This document shows, piece after piece, positions 26,261 through 35,845 of a stretch of DNA of 64,000 nucleotides (the first letter of the stretch is position 1; every line of letters starts with the position of its first letter). The DNA lies in the NCBI GenBank assembly GCA_965279125.1, contig CBDIHL010000039.1:62001-126000 (forward strand). The letters run 5' to 3'. The position numbers were made by a program, and so were the translations under genes. The notes under the pieces were generated by a model. The model searched no databases and had not been told where the DNA came from. It was given only the letters and a program-made list of their open reading frames with translations. This stretch comes from Dinoroseobacter sp965279125. GTDB taxonomy: Bacteria; Pseudomonadota; Alphaproteobacteria; Rhodobacterales; Rhodobacteraceae.

Positions 26261-27256
26261 ATGTCGCTGTCAAACGCCAAACTCGTCACCATTTACGGCG
26301 GCTCGGGCTTTGTGGGGCGCTATATCGCGCGCCGGATGGCAAAGGAGGGCTGGCGCGTACGTGTTGCCGTGCGTCATCCAAACGAGGCGATCTTCGTGCG
26401 TCCCTACGGTGTTGTCGGCCAGGTGGAACCGATCTTGTGCAATGTGCGCGATGACGCCTCTGTCGCTGCCGCGATGCAGGGGGCCGATGCGGTGGTGAAC
26501 TGCGTGGGCATTTTGTCAGAAACCTCGAAGAACAAATTCGAGACGGTTCAGAACGAAGGCGCCGCGCGGATTGCGCGCCTCGCTGCCGCTGAAGGTGTCA
26601 CAAACCTCGTCCATATCTCTGCCATTGGTGCAGATAACGCCGCTGCCAGCGATTACGCGCGTACCAAAGCGCTGGGCGAGCAGGCGATCCTTGCGCATTT
26701 CGGCACGGCTGTCATCCTGCGCCCCTCTATCATTTTCGGGACCGAGGATCAGTTCTTCAACCGGTTCGCTGGCATGACGCGGATGGGTCCGATCCTGCCC
26801 GTTATTGGGGCCAGCACCCGGTTTCAGCCCGTCTATGTCGAGGATGTTGCCCAAGCCGCCGTGCTTGGTGCCACAGGCGCCGCGACCCCCGGCATCTACG
26901 AGCTTGGCGGACCAGAAGTCGCGACCTTCCGCGCGCTGATGCAGCACATGCTAGAGGTCGTGCATCGCCGCCGTCTGATCGTGAACGTGCCGTTCTTTAT
27001 GGCCACGCTGATGGGCTTCGGCTTCGACATGCTGCAAAAGTTCAGCCTCGGCATCCTGCACAACCACATGATCACCCGCGATCAGGTCAAGAACCTGCGC
27101 AAGGACAACGTGGTTGGCGAGGGTGCACGCGGTTTTGCCGAACTGGGCATCAAGCCGACATCCTTCCGTTCGGTCTTGCCCGACTATCTGTGGCGCTTCC
27201 GCCCCTCGGGTCAGTACGACGCGATCAAGGATTCCGCTGCCAACTTGCGCAGCTAG
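26261..27256 (+). CDS. NAD(P)-binding NDUFA9-like protein (complex I-associated)
   Basis: This 331-residue atypical SDR protein has the Rossmann motif TIYGGSGFVGRYIA at the N-terminus. It also has VVNCVGILSETSKNKFETVQNEGA, the YxxxK-like YARTKALGE, and ILRPSIIFGTEDQFFNRFA, which is highly typical of the NDUFA9/39-kDa complex I subunit family. In alphaproteobacteria such proteins are accessory subunits of NADH:ubiquinone oxidoreductase. Here no nuo gene is nearby, so the role rests on family alone; quinone-related oxidoreductase is the alternative. ATG 26261 starts MSLSNAKLVTIYGG. The end overlaps the convergent uppP stop by 4 bases. Confidence 0.82.
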   Translation: MSLSNAKLVTIYGGSGFVGRYIARRMAKEGWRVRVAVRHPNEAIFVRPYGVVGQVEPILCNVRDDASVAAAMQGADAVVNCVGILSETSKNKFETVQNEGAARIARLAAAEGVTNLVHISAIGADNAAASDYARTKALGEQAILAHFGTAVILRPSIIFGTEDQFFNRFAGMTRMGPILPVIGASTRFQPVYVEDVAQAAVLGATGAATPGIYELGGPEVATFRALMQHMLEVVHRRRLIVNVPFFMATLMGFGFDMLQKFSLGILHNHMITRDQVKNLRKDNVVGEGARGFAELGIKPTSFRSVLPDYLWRFRPSGQYDAIKDSAANLRS

Positions 27257-28056
27257 GTATAGGCGATCCCAAGTAGGATCAGGCCTAAGATGATCCGGTA
27301 GATCACATAAGGTGTGAAACTAACGCTGCGCAGAAGCCGCATCATGATTGCCAGCGCGGCGAATGCCGAGATGAACGCGAAGGCTGCTGCGATGGCACCG
27401 TCTCGGGCGAGGTCTGCGTTTGCTTCTGATGCCACTTCGACGCCTAGCACTAATCCGGAGGCGAGGATCACTGGGATCGACATTAGCATGGAAATCCGCG
27501 CTGCATCCTCGCGGCCATAGCCGAGGAACCGCGCGCCGGTGATGGTGATGCCGGACCGCGAGGTGCCGGGAATGAGGGCCACCGCTTGCCACAAGCCGAG
27601 GATCACAGCGTGCTTAAGGCTCCACTCTTCCGCCTTGCGCGTGACGGGACCGCGTTGATCTGCCCAGTACAGCAGGATCCCGAACAGCAGCATCGTCCAG
27701 CCGATGACCGCGACGGACCTCATCATGTCGTCAATGCCGATCAGCTTGATCAGCAGGCCGAAGATCACCGCTGGGATGGTCGCGATAGCCAGGCACAGCG
27801 CGAGCCACGCCTCCGGGCTGTCGACCTGCCAGCGCAGTAATTTCGGGATGCCGATGATTGCTTTGCGCACATCTCGCCAGAAATACAGCACCACCGCGCC
27901 CAGCGTGCCCACATGCACGGCCACGTCGACGGCCTGTCCCTGATCCTGCAATCCGGTCAGCTGCGGCAGCAAGATCAGATGCCCTGATGACGAGATCGGC
28001 AGAAATTCAGTGATGCCTTGGATGACGGCAACGAGGAACAGGTGAAAAAGTGTCAT
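27253..28056 (-). CDS. uppP: Undecaprenyl-diphosphatase UppP (BacA)
   Basis: UppP dephosphorylates undecaprenyl diphosphate to recycle the lipid carrier of peptidoglycan and polysaccharide synthesis. It confers bacitracin tolerance when overexpressed. The 267-residue membrane protein has the signature ITEFLPISSSGHLIL with catalytic Glu near the N-terminus and the second motif ALIPGTSRSGITITGARFLG. About eight membrane segments are evident. It is divergent from gltD across 207 bases, a region containing several copies of the 15-bp palindrome. Confidence 0.96.
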   Translation of the reverse strand: MTLFHLFLVAVIQGITEFLPISSSGHLILLPQLTGLQDQGQAVDVAVHVGTLGAVVLYFWRDVRKAIIGIPKLLRWQVDSPEAWLALCLAIATIPAVIFGLLIKLIGIDDMMRSVAVIGWTMLLFGILLYWADQRGPVTRKAEEWSLKHAVILGLWQAVALIPGTSRSGITITGARFLGYGREDAARISMLMSIPVILASGLVLGVEVASEANADLARDGAIAAAFAFISAFAALAIMMRLLRSVSFTPYVIYRIILGLILLGIAYT

Positions 28057-28190
28057 GTGGGGCTTAGACTCTGGTTTAGGTAAATTACTGATTTAACGTG
28101 CATTTCAAAAATATAGGTACCGCGTGCTGACCTTTATTTCTGTTCTGCGGCTAAGAATCTGTCGAAAATCCATCATGAAACTGAAAATAG

Positions 28191-28205
28191 GTCAGCAATG
28201 CTGAC
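28191..28205. promoter_or_regulatory. Perfect 15-bp palindrome upstream of gltD (operator candidate)
   Basis: GTCAGCA-A-TGCTGAC is a perfect inverted repeat with 7-base arms and a 1-base centre, 58 bases before the gltD start. The same architecture recurs before gltB and between ilvE and petP. A half-site with the same right arm (GTGCTGAC) lies at 28124-28131. Probable regulator site; the protein is unknown. Confidence 0.7.
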
Positions 28206-28231
28206 TTTTCTTTCTCATCCGGCTCGGCTAT

Positions 28232-28246
28232 GTCGCGATTCCTGAC
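28232..28246. promoter_or_regulatory. Degenerate second operator-like site next to the gltD ribosome-binding site
   Basis: GTCGCGATTCCTGAC keeps the outer GTC and CTGAC of the palindrome (10 of 15 positions) and ends 4 bases before the GGGAGG of gltD. Occupancy here would block initiation directly. It is weaker than the site at 28191. Confidence 0.35.
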
Positions 28247-28263
28247 CTTTGGGAGGTTTTGTT

Positions 28264-29697
28264 ATGGCTAAGCAACCTATGCTCAAATTTGTCTCCGTTG
28301 AAAAGGAGATGCCGGAAAAGCGGCCTCCGAACCTGCGTCGAGAGGATTTTGGCGAAATTTACGCTGAATATGCCCGTGACAAAGCCGCTGAACAGGCGGG
28401 TCGGTGTAGCCAATGTGGCGTGCCGTATTGCCAGACGCACTGCCCGCTGCACAACAACATCCCCGATTGGTTGAAGCTGACCGCCGAAGGGCGTTTGCAA
28501 GAAGCCTACGAGATGTCGCAGGCCACCAACACCTTCCCTGAGATTTGTGGTCGCATCTGCCCGCAGGATCGCCTGTGCGAAGGCAATTGCGTCATTGAGC
28601 AGTCCGGCCACGGCACCGTCACCATCGGGTCGGTCGAGAAATACCTGACCGACATGGCGTTCGAGCAGGGCTGGGTGAAGCCGATCACCGCCTCGGTCGA
28701 ACGCTCCGAATCCGTTGGCATCATCGGCGCGGGTCCGGGGGGTCTTGCGGCTGCCGACATGCTGCGCCGCCAAGGCCTGCAAGTCACGGTATATGACCGC
28801 TACGATCGCGGCGGCGGTCTGCTGACCTACGGCATCCCGGGCTTCAAGCTGGAAAAAGACGTTGTGATGAAGCGGATGGCACAGCTGGAAGACGGCGGCG
28901 TGAAGATGGAGCTGAACACAAATGTCGGCGAAGATATCTCGTTCGCCGATCTGCGTGCCAAGCATGACTTCCTGCTGATCGCCACGGGTGTTTACAAATC
29001 CCGCGACCTCAAAGCGCCCGGCTCAGGCGCGGATGGCATTGTGCGCGCGCTGGATTATCTGACGGCGTCCAACCGCAAAAGCTTCGGCGATGCGGTGCCG
29101 GAATTCGACAGTGGCGAGCTGAACGCCGAGGGCAAGCGCATCGTCGTGATCGGTGGTGGTGATACGGCGATGGACTGTGTGCGCACGGCCATCCGGCAGG
29201 GCGCGGAAAGCGTCAAATGTCTGTATCGTCGCGACCGCGCGAACATGCCAGGAAGCCAGCGTGAAGTGCAAAATGCCGAGGAAGAAGGCGTTGAATTTGT
29301 CTGGTTGAGCGCCCCGAAGGGCTTTACCGGCGACAAGGTCGAAGGCGTGATGGTCCAAAAAATGCGCCTTGGCCAGCCCGATGCAACAGGTCGCCAAGCC
29401 CCCGAGGTGATCGAAGGCGCGGATTATATCGAGGACGCCGATATCGTCATCCAAGCGCTCGGGTTCGAGCCGGAAGCGCTGCCCGCCCTGTGGGATGTGC
29501 CCGAGCTGGAAGTCACCCGCTGGGGCACCATCAAGGCCGATTTCCGTACGCATGAGACGAACCTCGAGAACGTCTATGCCGCCGGTGATATCGTGCGCGG
29601 GGCCAGCCTTGTTGTCTGGGCGATCCGTGATGGGCGCGAGGCGGCTGAAGCGATCCTCGAGAAAGTGAATGCCGCGTCGCGCGTTGCCGCTGAGTAA
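28264..29697 (+). CDS. gltD: Glutamate synthase (NADPH) small subunit
   Basis: GltD takes electrons from NADPH through FAD and Fe-S clusters to GltB, which makes two glutamates from glutamine and 2-oxoglutarate. The 477-residue protein has the N-terminal Cys-rich cluster region (CSQCGVPYCQTHCPLHN, ICPQDRLCEGNC), the FAD loop GIIGAGPGGLAAADML and the NADPH loop VVIGGGDTAMDCVRTA. The C-terminal FAD motif is YAAGDIVRGASLVVWAI. ATG 28264 follows GGGAGG. Here gltD precedes gltB by 68 bases, the reverse of the enteric order. Confidence 0.97.
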   Translation: MAKQPMLKFVSVEKEMPEKRPPNLRREDFGEIYAEYARDKAAEQAGRCSQCGVPYCQTHCPLHNNIPDWLKLTAEGRLQEAYEMSQATNTFPEICGRICPQDRLCEGNCVIEQSGHGTVTIGSVEKYLTDMAFEQGWVKPITASVERSESVGIIGAGPGGLAAADMLRRQGLQVTVYDRYDRGGGLLTYGIPGFKLEKDVVMKRMAQLEDGGVKMELNTNVGEDISFADLRAKHDFLLIATGVYKSRDLKAPGSGADGIVRALDYLTASNRKSFGDAVPEFDSGELNAEGKRIVVIGGGDTAMDCVRTAIRQGAESVKCLYRRDRANMPGSQREVQNAEEEGVEFVWLSAPKGFTGDKVEGVMVQKMRLGQPDATGRQAPEVIEGADYIEDADIVIQALGFEPEALPALWDVPELEVTRWGTIKADFRTHETNLENVYAAGDIVRGASLVVWAIRDGREAAEAILEKVNAASRVAAE

Positions 29698-29706
29698 AAC
29701 ACATAG

Positions 29707-29721
29707 GTCAGTTCCACTGAC
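29707..29721. promoter_or_regulatory. 15-bp palindrome between gltD and gltB (operator candidate)
   Basis: GTCAGTT-C-CACTGAC has 6 matching bases in each arm and the same GTCAG/CTGAC ends and 15-base length as the site upstream of gltD. It lies 9 bases after the gltD stop and 44 before gltB, so gltB may have its own regulated promoter. Confidence 0.55.
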
Positions 29722-29765
29722 ATGACTGTCCGGCCTAAGCGCCTGACCCCGAAGGAGAGACGCTC

Positions 29766-32700
29766 ATGACCACATATGATCTGGACTGGGTAAAGGCCGA
29801 AGAAGCCAAGCGCGCGAAGCTCGCTGAGGCGGGCATGTACAGCGTTGAGGACGAGCATTCGTCTTGCGGCGTGGGCCTCGTCGTGGACATCAAGGGCGGC
29901 AAAAGCCGTGCCGTGGTGGACGCCGGGATCACTGCGCTGAAAGCGATCTGGCACCGGGGGGCTGTCGATGCGGATGGCAAGACCGGCGACGGCGCGGGCA
30001 TCCACGTGGAAATTCCCGAGGCGTTCTTCGAGGACCAGATCCGTAAGACCGGGCACGAATCCGATGGCTCCAGAATCGCCGTCGGTCAGGTCTTCCTGCC
30101 CCGCGCCGATTTCGGTGGTCAGGAAACGGGCCGCACGATTGTCGAGACCGAAGTCCTGCGCATGGGGCACTACATCTATGGCTGGCGTCATGTGCCGGTC
30201 GATGTGTCCTGCCTTGGCGACAAAGCCAAAGCGACCAGGCCTGAGATCGAGCAGATTCTGATCGCCAACGGCAAAGGCATCGACGACGAGGCGTTCGAGC
30301 GTGAGCTTTACGTCATTCGCCGGCGGATCGAGAAAGCGGCTGCTGCGGCGCAGGTCAGTGGCCTCTATATCTGTTCGCTGTCCTGCAGGTCGATCATCTA
30401 CAAGGGCATGATGCTGGCCGAGGATGTCGCCGTCTTCTACCCCGACCTGATGGACGAGCGTTTCGAGAGCGCCTTTGCGATCTATCACCAGCGCTATTCC
30501 ACCAACACCTTCCCGCAATGGTGGCTGGCTCAGCCGTTCCGCATGCTGGCGCATAACGGCGAGATCAATACGCTGAAGGGCAACCTCAACTGGATGAAAA
30601 GCCACGAGATCCGGCTGTCCTCCAAGTATTTCGGCGATCTGGCCGAAGACATTAAGCCGATTGTGCCGCAGGGGTCCTCGGATTCGGCTGCTTTGGACGC
30701 TGTGTTCGAGGTTCTCGTGCGTGCAGGTCGCCCCGCCCCGATGGCCAAGACGATGCTGGTCCCCGAGAGCTGGTCCAAGCAGGGCGACGAGCTGCCCCAA
30801 GCGTGGCGCGATATGTATTCCTACTGCAACTCCGTGATGGAGCCTTGGGATGGTCCCGCCGCCCTCGCGATGACCGATGGGCGTTGGGTCTGTGCGGGCC
30901 TCGACCGGAATGGTTTGCGCCCGATGCGCTATGTCGTGACCGGCGATGGTCTGCTGATTGCGGGCTCCGAAGCGGGGATGGTGCCTGTGAACGAGGCGAG
31001 CGTCGTTGAAAAAGGCGCGCTGGGTCCGGGGCAGATGATTGCCGTGGATATGCAGGAAGGTGTGCTGTTCCACGACGTTGATATGAAGGACAAGCTGGCC
31101 GGGGATCGCGAGTTTACCGATTGGGTCAAGAAGATCACCGATCTGGAAGAGCAGCTGTCCGGTCTGACCGAGAAGGCACTCTTTGAGGGGGCCGAGCTGC
31201 GCAAGCGTCAGATCGCGGCGGGCTATACCATTGAAGAGATGGAGCAAATTCTGGCTCCTATGGCCGAAGATGGCAAGGAAGTGCTGGCCTCTATGGGCGA
31301 CGACACGCCTGCGGCTGTCTTGTCGGAAAAGTACCGTCCGCTCAGCCATTATTTCCGCCAGAACTTTTCTCAGGTGACGAACCCGCCGATTGACAGCCTT
31401 CGGGAATACCGGGTGATGAGCCTGAAAACCCGCTTCGGGAACCTGAAAAACGTGCTCGACGAGGACTCTAGCCAGACGGAGATTGTCACGCTGGAAAGCC
31501 CCTTTGTCGGCAATGCGCAGTTCGAGGCGATGATCGCGCATTTCGATGAAAGCGTGGTCGAGATTGATTGTACGTTTGACGCAAATGCGGGCCGCGACAC
31601 GCTGCGCAAGGGTCTGACCCGCATCCGCGAGGAGGCCGAAGATGCCGTGCGCTCGGGCGCTGCGCATATCACGCTGACCGACCAGCATCAGGGCGACGGC
31701 AAGATCGGGATGCCGATGATCCTGGCGACCAGTGCGATCCATTCGTGGTTAACGCGCAAGGGGCTGCGGACGTTCACGTCGCTGAATGTGCGCTCGGCTG
31801 AATGTGTCGATCCGCATTATTTTGCCGTGCTGATTGGGTCGGGTGCGACAACGGTCAACGCTTACCTCGCTGAGGATTCGCTTGCCGATCGGATTGGTCG
31901 TGGGCTGCTGGATTGCTCGCTGACCGAAGCCGTGGCGCGGTATCGCAATGCCATCGATCAGGGTCTGTTGAAGATCATGTCGAAGATGGGGATTTCCGTG
32001 ATCTCCAGCTATCGCGGTGGTCTGAATTTCGAGGCTGTCGGTTTGTCCCGCGCCATGGTTGCGGAATATTTCCCCGGCATGGTCAGCCGTATTTCCGGCA
32101 TTGGCGTCAGCGGTGTGCAGACCAAGTTGGAAGAGGTCCACGCCAAAGGTTGGCTGGGTGGCACCGACGTGATGCCCATTGGTGGCTTCTACAAATCGCG
32201 GCGCTCGGGCGAGAAGCATGCCTGGGAAGCGACCACGATGCACATGCTGCAAACCGCATGTACGCGCGGCAGCTACGACATGTGGCGGCAGTATTCCAAG
32301 GCGATGCAGAGCAATCCGCCGATCAACTTGCGTGATCTTCTGGCGATCGAGCCGATGGGCAAAGCCGTCCCGATTGAGGAGGTCGAAAGCATCACCTCCA
32401 TCCGCAAGCGCTTCGTGACGCCGGGTATGTCCTTGGGCGCGCTGTCGCCCGAGGCACATAAGACGCTGAACGTCGCGATGAACCGCATCGGTGCGAAGTC
32501 CGACAGTGGCGAGGGCGGCGAAGATCCGGCGCACTTTGTCCCGGAACCGAATGGCGATAACCCGAGTGCCAAGATCAAGCAGGTTGCCTCAGGCCGCTTT
32601 GGTGTGACCGCCGAGTATCTGAACCATTGTGAAGAACTGGAAATCAAGGTCGCCCAAGGCGCCAAGCCCGGCGAGGGTGGACAGCTTCCGGGGATGAAGG

Positions 32701-34301
32701 TCACGGACCTGATTGCGCGGCTGCGGCATTCGACGAAGGGCGTGACGCTGATTTCACCGCCCCCGCATCACGACATCTATTCCATCGAGGATCTGGCGCA
32801 GCTGATCTACGACCTCAAGCAGATCAACCCGCGGTGTAAGGTGACGGTGAAGCTCGTCAGCTCGTCCGGGGTTGGCACGATTGCGGCTGGTGTGGCGAAG
32901 GCGAAGGCCGATGTGATCCTGATTTCCGGCCATAATGGCGGGACGGGCGCGTCGCCTGCGACCTCGATCAAATACGCTGGCTTGCCGTGGGAAATGGGTC
33001 TGACCGAGGCGCATCAGGTCCTCGCGATGAACAACCTGCGCGAGCGCGTGACGCTTCGCACCGATGGGGGTCTACGCACGGGGCGTGACATCGTCATGGC
33101 CGCGATGATGGGCGCTGAGGAATACGGGATCGGCACCGCTGCGCTGATCGCGATGGGCTGCATCATGGTGCGTCAATGCCAGTCGAACACCTGCCCCGTG
33201 GGCGTGTGTACGCAAGACGAAGCACTCCGCGACAAGTTCACCGGCAATGCCGATAAGGTCGTCAATCTGATCACCTTCTATGCGCAAGAAGTGCGCGAAG
33301 TGCTGGCCTCCATCGGCGCACGCTCGCTTGAGGATGTGATCGGGCGGGTGGATCTGCTCAGCCAGGTCAGCCGGGGATCGGCGCATCTGGATGATCTGGA
33401 CCTGAATCCGATGTTGATCACCGTCGATGACGGCTCGCAGATCAAGTACGACCGCTTGAAGGATCGCAATGCGGTGCCAGACACGCTGGACAAGCAGATC
33501 GTCAAGGACGCGGCGCGCTTCTTGAAGGATGGCGAGAAGATGGAGCTGCATTACGCGGTTCAAAACACGCTGCGGACCATCGGGACGCGCACATCCAGCC
33601 ATATCGTCACGAATTTCGGGATGCGTAACACCTTGCAGCCCGATCACCTGACGATCCGGCTGGAAGGGTCCGCTGGGCAATCGCTCGGCGCATTCTCCGC
33701 GCCCGGTCTGAAGATCGAGGTTGAAGGCGATGCGAACGACTATGTCGGCAAGGGTCTGTCCGGGGCGACCGTCGTGGTGCGTCCGCCGCAAAGCTCGCCG
33801 CTGAAAGCGCATGAGAACACGATCATCGGCAACACCGTGCTTTACGGGGCGACCGATGGTTACTTGTTCGCGGCTGGTCGGGCTGGCGAGCGGTTTGGGG
33901 TGCGGAACTCTGGTGCGAAGGTCGTGATCGAAGGCTGCGGGTCCAACGGATGTGAGTATATGACCGGTGGTGTCGCGGTGATCCTTGGTGGGATCGGGGC
34001 GAACTTCGGGGCGGGCATGACAGGCGGGATGGCGTACTTGTACGATCCTGACGGGTTGGCGGCGGACATGATGAACATGGAAACGCTGGTGATCGGGTCT
34101 GTTGGGCATGCCCATTGGGAAGCCCAGTTGAAGGATCTGGTCGAGCGTCATGCGGCCGAGACCGGGTCGCGCCGCGCTGCCGAGATCCTGCAACACTGGG
34201 ACGAGCAACTGCGCCATTTCGTGCAGGTCTGCCCGAAAGAGATGCTGGACAAGCTGCCCCAGCCCTTGGGGTTCGATGAGGTCGCTATTCCGGCGGAGTA
34301 G
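29766..34301 (+). CDS. gltB: Glutamate synthase (NADPH) large subunit
   Basis: GltB is the 1511-residue catalytic subunit. An N-terminal Ntn glutaminase has Cys34 (SSCGVGLV) becoming the nucleophile after propeptide removal, plus HNGEINTLKGN. A central domain follows, then an FMN/3Fe-4S synthase domain (SGHNGGTGASPATSIKYAGLPWE, CQSNTCPVGVCTQD). The C-terminal beta-helix is rich in GxxG (GATDGYLFAAGRAGERF, GCGSNGCEYMTGG). It converts glutamine plus 2-oxoglutarate into glutamate using electrons from GltD. AAGGAG precedes the ATG at 29766. Length and motifs are normal. Confidence 0.98.
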   Translation: MTTYDLDWVKAEEAKRAKLAEAGMYSVEDEHSSCGVGLVVDIKGGKSRAVVDAGITALKAIWHRGAVDADGKTGDGAGIHVEIPEAFFEDQIRKTGHESDGSRIAVGQVFLPRADFGGQETGRTIVETEVLRMGHYIYGWRHVPVDVSCLGDKAKATRPEIEQILIANGKGIDDEAFERELYVIRRRIEKAAAAAQVSGLYICSLSCRSIIYKGMMLAEDVAVFYPDLMDERFESAFAIYHQRYSTNTFPQWWLAQPFRMLAHNGEINTLKGNLNWMKSHEIRLSSKYFGDLAEDIKPIVPQGSSDSAALDAVFEVLVRAGRPAPMAKTMLVPESWSKQGDELPQAWRDMYSYCNSVMEPWDGPAALAMTDGRWVCAGLDRNGLRPMRYVVTGDGLLIAGSEAGMVPVNEASVVEKGALGPGQMIAVDMQEGVLFHDVDMKDKLAGDREFTDWVKKITDLEEQLSGLTEKALFEGAELRKRQIAAGYTIEEMEQILAPMAEDGKEVLASMGDDTPAAVLSEKYRPLSHYFRQNFSQVTNPPIDSLREYRVMSLKTRFGNLKNVLDEDSSQTEIVTLESPFVGNAQFEAMIAHFDESVVEIDCTFDANAGRDTLRKGLTRIREEAEDAVRSGAAHITLTDQHQGDGKIGMPMILATSAIHSWLTRKGLRTFTSLNVRSAECVDPHYFAVLIGSGATTVNAYLAEDSLADRIGRGLLDCSLTEAVARYRNAIDQGLLKIMSKMGISVISSYRGGLNFEAVGLSRAMVAEYFPGMVSRISGIGVSGVQTKLEEVHAKGWLGGTDVMPIGGFYKSRRSGEKHAWEATTMHMLQTACTRGSYDMWRQYSKAMQSNPPINLRDLLAIEPMGKAVPIEEVESITSIRKRFVTPGMSLGALSPEAHKTLNVAMNRIGAKSDSGEGGEDPAHFVPEPNGDNPSAKIKQVASGRFGVTAEYLNHCEELEIKVAQGAKPGEGGQLPGMKVTDLIARLRHSTKGVTLISPPPHHDIYSIEDLAQLIYDLKQINPRCKVTVKLVSSSGVGTIAAGVAKAKADVILISGHNGGTGASPATSIKYAGLPWEMGLTEAHQVLAMNNLRERVTLRTDGGLRTGRDIVMAAMMGAEEYGIGTAALIAMGCIMVRQCQSNTCPVGVCTQDEALRDKFTGNADKVVNLITFYAQEVREVLASIGARSLEDVIGRVDLLSQVSRGSAHLDDLDLNPMLITVDDGSQIKYDRLKDRNAVPDTLDKQIVKDAARFLKDGEKMELHYAVQNTLRTIGTRTSSHIVTNFGMRNTLQPDHLTIRLEGSAGQSLGAFSAPGLKIEVEGDANDYVGKGLSGATVVVRPPQSSPLKAHENTIIGNTVLYGATDGYLFAAGRAGERFGVRNSGAKVVIEGCGSNGCEYMTGGVAVILGGIGANFGAGMTGGMAYLYDPDGLAADMMNMETLVIGSVGHAHWEAQLKDLVERHAAETGSRRAAEILQHWDEQLRHFVQVCPKEMLDKLPQPLGFDEVAIPAE

Positions 34302-34340
34302 GGCTTGGTCGCGCTGCGTCTTGCGCGTTAGGGTGCGGGC

Positions 34341-35138
34341 ATGAGTGATTTAACAGTAGCGCTCAGCGGTGGGGGCGCTGCTGGGCTTGGGCATATTCCT
34401 GTTCTCGAGGCCTTGGACGAGCTGGGCGTGACGCCTGTCGCGATGGCGGGCTCGTCCATGGGGGCCGTCGTGAGTGTGTGTTACGCGAGCGGTCTTTCGG
34501 GGGTCGCGTTGCGCGCGCATGTGCTCGAGGCCCTTGATGAGCCGCTGCGCCCGCTTTGGCGACACGTGAAGGATGCCGTTGGCCGGTTGCGCAATCCGTT
34601 TACTGAAATGGACGGCGAGGCCGCGTTGAAATTAGCCCTGCCGGACAAGGTGCCTGAACGCCTTGAGGCCTTGTCTATCCCCACATCCGTTGTGGCGACG
34701 GACTACCATGCGCGCCGCGCGCATGTGTTTCGAGACGGGCGCATTTTGCCTATCCTTGGTGCCTCGGTGTCCATTCCCGGCGTGTTTGATCCGGTGTCCT
34801 ATGGCGGACGACTTTACGTTGATGGGGGTGTGTCGAACAATCTACCGCTCGATGTCTTGCCGACCGGTGTGTGCCTTGCGGTCGATGTTGCAAGTGAGCC
34901 ACCTGATGAAAGCGAGGGCGTGCCAAGCACGATGGCCCTCGTCGCAGGTTCCATGCGTGTAATGATGCGCGCGTTGCTGGACGCCAAGTTAGAGGCTTGC
35001 CCGCCTGCGGTTTTTGTCCAGCCAGACAGCAGATCATACGGCGCGTTGGAATTTGGAAAGGCGCGTGAGATTATGGACGCAGCAGACCCGATCAAGGAAG
35101 AGGTTAAGCGCAAAGTGGCTCAGGCTTTGGGGTCGTGA
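34341..35138 (+). CDS. Patatin-like phospholipase
   Basis: This 265-residue protein is a patatin/RssA-type lipid acyl hydrolase with the Ser-Asp dyad visible. The oxyanion loop is LSGGGAAGLGHI, the nucleophile is in AGSSMGAVV (GxSxG) and the Asp in VDGGVSNNLPLDV. It lacks a signal peptide and membrane segments, so it is probably cytoplasmic or loosely membrane-bound. Its stop overlaps the mtgA start (GTGA). Substrate is unknown; lipid turnover near cell-wall synthesis is a context-based guess only. Confidence 0.88.
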   Translation: MSDLTVALSGGGAAGLGHIPVLEALDELGVTPVAMAGSSMGAVVSVCYASGLSGVALRAHVLEALDEPLRPLWRHVKDAVGRLRNPFTEMDGEAALKLALPDKVPERLEALSIPTSVVATDYHARRAHVFRDGRILPILGASVSIPGVFDPVSYGGRLYVDGGVSNNLPLDVLPTGVCLAVDVASEPPDESEGVPSTMALVAGSMRVMMRALLDAKLEACPPAVFVQPDSRSYGALEFGKAREIMDAADPIKEEVKRKVAQALGS

Positions 35139-35791
35139 AACGGCTTGCCCGCCTGACGCTTCGCTGGCTTGTCCGCGCCTTCGGGTGGGCGGTGCTTGGT
35201 CTGGTTGCGCTTATTGTGCTGCTGCGGTTCATCAACCCCCCGATGACGCCCTATGTCACTGCCGAGGCGTGGCGTTTGGGCGAGGTGCGTCAGGATTGGG
35301 TGCGGATGGAAGACATCTCGCCGGACCTGCGCCGCGCGGTGATTGCCGCTGAGGATGCGAATTTTTGCTCCCATTGGGGCTTTGACGTCGCTGCCTTGCG
35401 CGCCGCGATGGCCGATGGGGCGCAAAGGGGTGGGTCGACCATTACGCAGCAGACGGTGAAGAACCTGCTGCTGTGGCAAGGGCGCTCGTGGACCCGCAAG
35501 GGGTTGGAGGCGGCGATCACGCCTTTGGTTGACGTGCTCTGGTCCAAGCATCGCATTCTGGAGGTTTATCTGAACCTTGCCGAATTTGATGAGGGTGTGT
35601 TTGGCGCGCAGGCGGCCTCGCGTTGGTACTTCGGGGTGGATGCCGCCGATCTGACCCTCAGCCAAGCCAGTGGCCTTGCCCGGGTGCTGCCGAACCCCAA
35701 GAACCGCTCGGCCCGCACACCGAGTTCTCGGATCGCAAGCGGTGCGCAGACCCTTGCCGCTGATGGGCGTGCCGCTTGTGTTGAGGATTGA
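35135..35791 (+). CDS. mtgA: Monofunctional biosynthetic peptidoglycan transglycosylase
   Basis: MtgA polymerises lipid II into glycan strands without a transpeptidase domain. The 218-residue protein has one N-terminal membrane anchor (AFGWAVLGLVALIVLLRF) and the GT51 motifs: EDANFCSHWGFD with catalytic Glu, GGSTITQQTVKNLL, and LEVYLNLAEFDEGVFGA. GTG at 35135 overlaps the patatin stop. The His usually found in EDxxFxxHxGFD is present. UppP in the window recycles the lipid carrier released by this reaction. Confidence 0.95.
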   Translation: MKRLARLTLRWLVRAFGWAVLGLVALIVLLRFINPPMTPYVTAEAWRLGEVRQDWVRMEDISPDLRRAVIAAEDANFCSHWGFDVAALRAAMADGAQRGGSTITQQTVKNLLLWQGRSWTRKGLEAAITPLVDVLWSKHRILEVYLNLAEFDEGVFGAQAASRWYFGVDAADLTLSQASGLARVLPNPKNRSARTPSSRIASGAQTLAADGRAACVED

Positions 35792-35845
35792 ATTGCGCCG
35801 CAGCACAGGGCAAGACAGATCACACCGCCTAAGGAATCCCCATAG

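Noticed and set aside
29574..31742. 722-codon open frame antisense to gltB and the end of gltD
   Set aside because: It lies on the opposite strand of gltB with no recognisable domain or ribosome-binding site. It is a by-product of the high GC codon use of gltB.
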